A stretch of 64,000 nt of DNA from Mesorhizobium sp. LMG 17147. Lineage in GTDB: Bacteria > Pseudomonadota > Alphaproteobacteria > Rhizobiales > Rhizobiaceae. The stretch covers positions 301,481 through 365,480 of the forward strand of contig NZ_JANCTC010000004.1 of NCBI RefSeq assembly GCF_024297145.1. The letters run 5' to 3'. This document shows, in pieces, positions 60,213 to 64,000 of this stretch. How positions within the stretch are numbered: position 1 is the first letter of the stretch; each line of letters opens with the position of its first letter. A program made the position numbers and the translations under genes. The notes under the pieces were generated by a model, which saw nothing but the letters and a program-made list of their open reading frames with translations, made no database searches and was not told the origin of the DNA.

Positions 60213-60983
60213 ATGAGTGACCCAGAAAGCCCACCGGAGATCGAGCAGGGCCAGGGTGGGCCTGTCGCCCGCGAACCGGAGCAGCGCCGCGAGCCGGTGT
60301 TCAACCTGCCGCCCGTGGTGCTGGCGGTGATCGGCATCTGCGTCGCGGTCCATCTGATCCGGGTCTATTGGCTGACCGACGACCAGGACTTCGAACTGCT
60401 TGTCCGGGCTGCCTTCGTGCCGATCCGCTATTCCGGCCGCTTCGACCTGGATTTCTTTGCGTTTTCAAGCCCTTTTACCTATGCCTTCCTGCATGGCGGC
60501 TTTGCCCATCTTGCCATCAATATGGTGTGGCTTGCGGCCTTCGGCTCACCGTTGGCCAACCGCTTCGGCGCCCTGCGCTTCAGCCTGTTCTTCGCCGCCA
60601 CCGGCCTGGCGGCGGTGGCACTGTTCTGGGCCATGCATCCGCTTGGCGAGGCACCGCTGGTCGGCGCCTCCGGCGCGATTTCCGGCATGATGGGCGCGGC
60701 GGCACGCTACGGCTTCCGCATCGACCGCTCGTCGGGCAAAGCGGCCTTCGCTGGCCAGCCCTTACCGATGGCGGCGGTCCTGCGCTCGCGCGGCGTCGTC
60801 ACCTTTCTCGCCATGTGGATGGTCATCAACCTGGCGACCGGCCTCTTCGGCCTGGTGCCCGGCATTGACGGCCAGATCGCCTGGGAAGCCCATATTGGCG
60901 GCTTTCTTGCCGGCTTCTTCGGCCTGCGGTTTTTTGATCGGCGAGAGCAGGTGCCCCGGCAGACGGAGGAGCCGGAGAGCTGA
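60213..60983 (+). CDS. rhomboid family intramembrane serine protease
   Basis: A 256-residue membrane protease with about six segments. HGGFAHLAINMVWLAAFG provides the conserved HxxxN-type helix, GASGAISGMMG (151-161) carries catalytic Ser153, and WEAHIGGFLAGFFGLRFF near 228 supplies the catalytic His. The N-terminal 30 residues are acidic and cytoplasmic. It cleaves membrane-embedded substrates; the target is unknown. It lies 100 bp upstream of a CBS-domain gene on the same strand. Confidence 0.93.
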   Translation: MSDPESPPEIEQGQGGPVAREPEQRREPVFNLPPVVLAVIGICVAVHLIRVYWLTDDQDFELLVRAAFVPIRYSGRFDLDFFAFSSPFTYAFLHGGFAHLAINMVWLAAFGSPLANRFGALRFSLFFAATGLAAVALFWAMHPLGEAPLVGASGAISGMMGAAARYGFRIDRSSGKAAFAGQPLPMAAVLRSRGVVTFLAMWMVINLATGLFGLVPGIDGQIAWEAHIGGFLAGFFGLRFFDRREQVPRQTEEPES

Positions 60984-61083
60984 GACCTCCGCACTTGAAA
61001 AGCAACCGATCGCGGCGCACCATGTTCATCCCAGGGAAAGCCGGCCAGGGCAGGAGCCGGCAGGAAATGCAGAGGAGGACGCC

Positions 61084-61515
61084 ATGACTGTTAAGGCAAT
61101 TCTCGAGGCGAAAGGCCACGACGTGGTGACGCTCGGGCCGAACGAAAAGCTCAGCGAAGCCATCCGCATGCTTTCCGAACACAGGATCGGCGCGCTGGTC
61201 ATCACCAACGGCGATCACAAGATCGTCGGCATTCTTTCCGAGCGCGATGTGGTGCGGGTTCTCGCCAAGGAGGGGGCCGCGGCGCTCGACCTTGCCATCC
61301 GCTCGGCGATGACGCCCAAGGTGAAGATCTGCAATGAGAACCACACCGTCAACGAGGTGATGGAGATCATGACCAAGGGCCGCTTCCGCCATCTGCCGGT
61401 GGAAAAGAACGGGCTGCTCGACGGCATCGTGTCGATCGGCGATGTGGTCAAGCGGCGCATCGAGGACGTCGAGCGCGAGGCCGAGGAGATCAGGGCCTAT
61501 ATCGCCACGGCATGA
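61084..61515 (+). CDS. CBS-domain pair protein
   Basis: A 143-residue protein consisting of two CBS domains: LGPNEKLSEAIRMLSEHRIGALVI and HTVNEVMEIMTKGRFRHLPVEKNG, each with the GIVSIGDVV / GILSERDVV ending. CBS pairs bind adenosyl compounds and sense energy state, acting on a partner protein that is not identified here. GCAGAGGAGGACGCC precedes the ATG at 61084. It lies 100 bp downstream of the rhomboid gene and 190 bp before gatB. Confidence 0.92.
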   Translation: MTVKAILEAKGHDVVTLGPNEKLSEAIRMLSEHRIGALVITNGDHKIVGILSERDVVRVLAKEGAAALDLAIRSAMTPKVKICNENHTVNEVMEIMTKGRFRHLPVEKNGLLDGIVSIGDVVKRRIEDVEREAEEIRAYIATA

Positions 61516-61705
61516 GGCGGCGGCGGCCGGGTTGCCGGCCATTTGAATTTTTCAAGCTGCTATAGCAGTCCATCGCGGCAGCTGCGGGCCTGTGCCGCGT
61601 CGGCGCCTGCGGCTTGGCGCTTGTCTCGCGAAGCGGTTTGCACTAGCGAAGTTGCACACCAAAATATGCGTTCCGCATATCCACAATTCCAATATGCAGG
61701 CCCTT

Positions 61706-63205
61706 ATGAGCATCATCGATACCCGCACGCCCGACGCCAAGCGCCTGGTTCCCGGCGCCACCGGCGACTGGGAGATCATCATCGGCCTCGAGGTCCACGC
61801 GCAGGTGACCTCGCAGGCAAAGCTGTTTTCCGGCGCCTCGACCACTTTCGGCGCCGCGCCCAACGCCAATGTCAGCCTGGTCGATGCGGCGATGCCTGGC
61901 ATGCTGCCGGTGATCAACGAGGAATGCGTCAAGCAGGCGATCCGTACCGGTCTGGGCCTGAAGGCCGAGATCAACCACAAATCGGTCTTCGACAGGAAAA
62001 ACTATTTCTATCCCGACCTGCCCCAGGGCTACCAGATCTCGCAGTTCAAGCAACCGATCGTCGGCGAGGGCAAGGTGATCGTCTCCGTCGGCCCCGACCG
62101 GCAGGGCGAGTTCGAGGATATCGAGGTCGGCATCGAGCGCCTGCACCTGGAGCAGGATGCCGGCAAGTCGATGCACGACCAGCATGCGACGATGTCCTAT
62201 GTCGATCTCAACCGCTCCGGCGTGGCGCTGATGGAGATCGTTTCGAAGCCGGATATGCGCTCGGCCGATGAAGCCAAGGCCTATGTCACCAAGCTGCGCA
62301 CCATCGTGCGCTACCTCGGCACGTGCGACGGCAATATGGACGAAGGCTCGCTGCGCGCCGACGTCAACGTCTCGGTACGCCGGCCTGGCGGTGAATTCGG
62401 CACGCGCTGCGAGATCAAGAACGTCAACTCGATCCGTTTCATCGGCCAGGCCATCGACTCCGAGGCGCGCCGCCAGATCGCCATCCTGGAGGACGGCGGC
62501 AAGATCGACCAGGAAACGCGGCTGTTCGATCCCAACAAGGGCGAAACGCGCTCGATGCGTTCCAAGGAAGAAGCGCACGACTATCGCTATTTCCCGGATC
62601 CCGACCTTCTGCCGCTGGAATTCGACCAGGCCTATGTCGATGCGCTGGCAAAGGACCTGCCTGAACTTCCGGACGCCAAGAAGGCACGGCTGATCTCCTC
62701 GCTCGGCCTGTCGACCTACGACGCCTCGATCCTGGTATCGGAAAAGGCGGTCGCCGATTATTTCGAGAAGGTGGCGGCCGGGCGCGATGGCAAGCTTGCC
62801 GCCAACTGGGTCATCAACGACCTTCTGGGAGCCTTGAACAAGGCCGGCAAGGATATTGAAAATGCTCCTGTTTCGCCCGACCAGCTTGGCGCGGTCATCG
62901 ACCTGATCAAGGAAGGCACCATCTCCGGCAAGATCGCCAAGGATCTGTTCGAGATCGTCTGGAACGAGGGCGGCGATCCGCGTCAGCTGGTCGAAAGCCG
63001 CGGCATGAAGCAGGTCACCGATACCGGGGCTATCGAAACGGCGGTGGACGAGGTGATCGCAGCCAACCCGGACAAGGTCGAACAGGCGCGCGCCAAGCCG
63101 ACCATGGCCGGCTGGTTCGTCGGCCAGGTGATGAAGGCGACCGGCGGCAAGGCCAACCCGCAGGTGGTCAACGAGCTGGTCAAGGCCAAGCTCGGGATCG
63201 AATAG
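61706..63205 (+). CDS. gatB: Asp/Glu-tRNA amidotransferase subunit B
   Basis: A 499-residue subunit that activates misacylated Glu-tRNA(Gln)/Asp-tRNA(Asn) with ATP while GatA supplies ammonia. GLEVHAQV (27-34) and [14 protein letters not shown] are the kinase-active-site signatures, [23 protein letters not shown] follows, and the C-terminal GatB/Yqey tRNA-binding tail ends [10 protein letters not shown]. The start at 61706 (MSIIDTRT) matches alphaproteobacterial GatB; an ATG four codons upstream is also in frame. gatA and gatC are not adjacent here. A GNAT gene starts 1 nt after its stop. Confidence 0.96.
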   Translation: MSIIDTRTPDAKRLVPGATGDWEIIIGLEVHAQVTSQAKLFSGASTTFGAAPNANVSLVDAAMPGMLPVINEECVKQAIRTGLGLKAEINHKSVFDRKNYFYPDLPQGYQISQFKQPIVGEGKVIVSVGPDRQGEFEDIEVGIERLHLEQDAGKSMHDQHATMSYVDLNRSGVALMEIVSKPDMRSADEAKAYVTKLRTIVRYLGTCDGNMDEGSLRADVNVSVRRPGGEFGTRCEIKNVNSIRFIGQAIDSEARRQIAILEDGGKIDQETRLFDPNKGETRSMRSKEEAHDYRYFPDPDLLPLEFDQAYVDALAKDLPELPDAKKARLISSLGLSTYDASILVSEKAVADYFEKVAAGRDGKLAANWVINDLLGALNKAGKDIENAPVSPDQLGAVIDLIKEGTISGKIAKDLFEIVWNEGGDPRQLVESRGMKQVTDTGAIETAVDEVIAANPDKVEQARAKPTMAGWFVGQVMKATGGKANPQVVNELVKAKLGIE

Positions 63206-63206
63206 G

Positions 63207-63695
63207 ATGTTCGTCCGCACCGCCGGCGAGCGCGATCTTGCGGCGGTGCGCGCATTGCTGGTCGAGACATGGCACGTCACCTATGACGCGATCTACGGCG
63301 CGGCGCGGGTCACCGAAATCACCGACGAATGGCATTCGATCGCCGCGCTCAAAGCGCGGTTGACACGACCGAACTCGGAATTCCTGGTCGCCGACGATGG
63401 CAAGAGCATCGGTGGCATGGCTTTCGCGGCCGCCACGACGGATGCCGGGGTCGTCATGCTGAACCAGCTTTACGTGCATCCGGCCTGGCAGAGGCAAGGC
63501 ATCGGCAAGGCCCTGCTGGACGAGATCGAGGCCAGCTTTCCGGAGGCCCGAACGCTGCGCGTCGAGGTCGAGGAAGCAAATGCTCCGGCCGTTGCCTTTT
63601 ACCGCTCGAGAGGGTTCACGCCCGCCGGCAACACGGCCGATTGCGGCGGCGCCTCAGGATTGCCGGCGCTGGTTTTGGAGAAGGCGATCGGCTAG
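63207..63695 (+). CDS. GNAT N-acetyltransferase with IS-interrupted end
   Basis: A 162-residue GNAT, almost fused to gatB transcription (1-nt gap). LNQLYVHPAWQRQGIGKALLDEIEASF is the acetyl-CoA site, ANAPAVAFYRSRGF the last strand. The substrate is unknown. The stop codon TAG contains the TA dinucleotide at which IS630-type elements insert, and the IS sequence starts at its G, so the original C-terminus may have differed by some residues. The domain itself is complete, so function may be unaffected. Confidence 0.88.
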   Translation: MFVRTAGERDLAAVRALLVETWHVTYDAIYGAARVTEITDEWHSIAALKARLTRPNSEFLVADDGKSIGGMAFAAATTDAGVVMLNQLYVHPAWQRQGIGKALLDEIEASFPEARTLRVEVEEANAPAVAFYRSRGFTPAGNTADCGGASGLPALVLEKAIG

Positions 63696-64000
63696 AGCGG
63701 CGGACTTTCATGTGAGTCCATAGCCTGCGGCAGTGAAGTAGTTTCTGCATTCTGTTGGAGAGAAGAGATTGCAGATATCGCCAATGGCCTGCCACAGGGC
63801 GTAGATGGTTCTGATGGCCTTTGCTCGCAGATGCGCCTTGAGCTTGGCGAAGGCCATTTCGATCGGGTTGAGATCGGGGCTGTAGGGCGGCAGGAAGAGC
63901 AGCCATGCGCCTCTGGCCCGGATGGCTGCCTCGGCGGCCGGACTCTTGTGGGCAGCGAGATTGTCGAGGATGACCACATCGCCCTTTGCCAGCGTCGGAG
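63693..64000. mobile_element. IS630-family insertion sequence, one end
   Basis: From the TA target at 63693-63694 through the right edge, the sequence consists of a short end (GAGCGGCGGACTTTCATG) and the 3' half of a minus-strand transposase. The other end, the second TA copy and any terminal inverted repeat lie outside the window. Confidence 0.75.
63708..64000 (-). CDS. IS630-family transposase, C-terminal part
   Basis: The visible 97 codons encode the end of a DDE transposase. [13 protein letters not shown] carries the second catalytic Asp, and [26 protein letters not shown] is the IS630 signature with the catalytic acidic residue. The frame is open to the window edge and lacks a start codon here, so the gene is cut by the window, not shown to be broken. 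It reads toward the GNAT gene, its stop lying 12 nt from it. Confidence 0.92.
   Translation of the reverse strand, partial: PTLAKGDVVILDNLAAHKSPAAEAAIRARGAWLLFLPPYSPDLNPIEMAFAKLKAHLRAKAIRTIYALWQAIGDICNLFSPTECRNYFTAAGYGLT

Noticed and set aside
1..64000. CRISPR array or toxin-antitoxin locus
   Set aside because: No evenly spaced direct repeats with unique spacers were found; the only toxin-antitoxin-like hint is a lone 69-residue HicB-reminiscent frame without a partner.

Overview
The window is a high-GC alphaproteobacterial chromosome segment, most likely Mesorhizobium or a close relative in the Rhizobiales. The basis is family content: a B12-dependent NrdJ, small DUF982, DUF1127, DUF2188 and DUF3126 proteins, a BTLCP transglutaminase-like protein, a short PAS protein and paired alpha/beta-hydrolase lipoproteins. 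Dispersed palindromic repeats of a kind I associate with this group also occur. Species assignment is inference, because there is no rRNA. No plasmid, phage or CRISPR signature is visible. Genes are dense, and many neighbours overlap by 4 nt or lie within 10 nt of each other.

Layout. 1-3151: the tail of a flavin reductase, a decayed MoxR/CoxD-like ATPase fragment, two XdhC-family genes and a molybdopterin-binding/MocA fusion, which together form a molybdenum-hydroxylase maturation cluster. 3184-8691: a secreted hydrolase, a secreted unknown, DUF1993, DUF1127, a Tas-like aldo/keto reductase and a SufS-like PLP enzyme. 14209-8710 (minus): a tight five-gene operon encoding a dimethylformamidase-like protein, a class III aminotransferase, a BKACE, a GNAT and an HDAC-like deacetylase. 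This is the best candidate here for an undescribed pathway. 14366-21089: small enzymes, two hydrolases, a GH25 lipoprotein and an MBL hydrolase. 24975-21217 (minus): nrdJ, with an NrdR-type box, a DnaA box and a possible very short sRNA upstream. 25621-28600 (minus): Nudix, gpt, a universal stress protein and a CinA-type protein.

34202-29826 (minus): a complete carbohydrate ABC importer with LacI-type dyads upstream but no regulator nearby. 34369-38522: small conserved proteins, an old-yellow-enzyme reductase, a Nudix hydrolase, tRNA-Leu(UAA) and a secreted cupin. 38676-40831: a possible small RNA, then adenine deaminase. 40851-46682: tandem DUF900-type lipoproteins, an M24-like peptidase and threonine dehydratase. 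46691-54271: glyoxalase I behind a perfect hairpin, a double cold-shock protein, DUF192, CysE and a gamma carbonic anhydrase. 54329-57286: an SDR/MFS/LysR module flanked by an 18-nt direct repeat. 57588-63695: a BTLCP protein, PilZ and PAS proteins, a rhomboid protease, a CBS protein, GatB and a GNAT. The window ends inside an IS630-type transposase whose insertion appears to reach into the stop codon of that GNAT gene.

Most of the region is housekeeping and metabolic chromosome. The accessory signals are the right-end IS element, the repeats, the decayed cox-like gene, the MBL segment near 19.7-21.2 kb and the MFS/SDR/LysR module. Motifs, dyads and reading frames were read directly from the sequence. 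Family names rest on sequence recognition without a database search.
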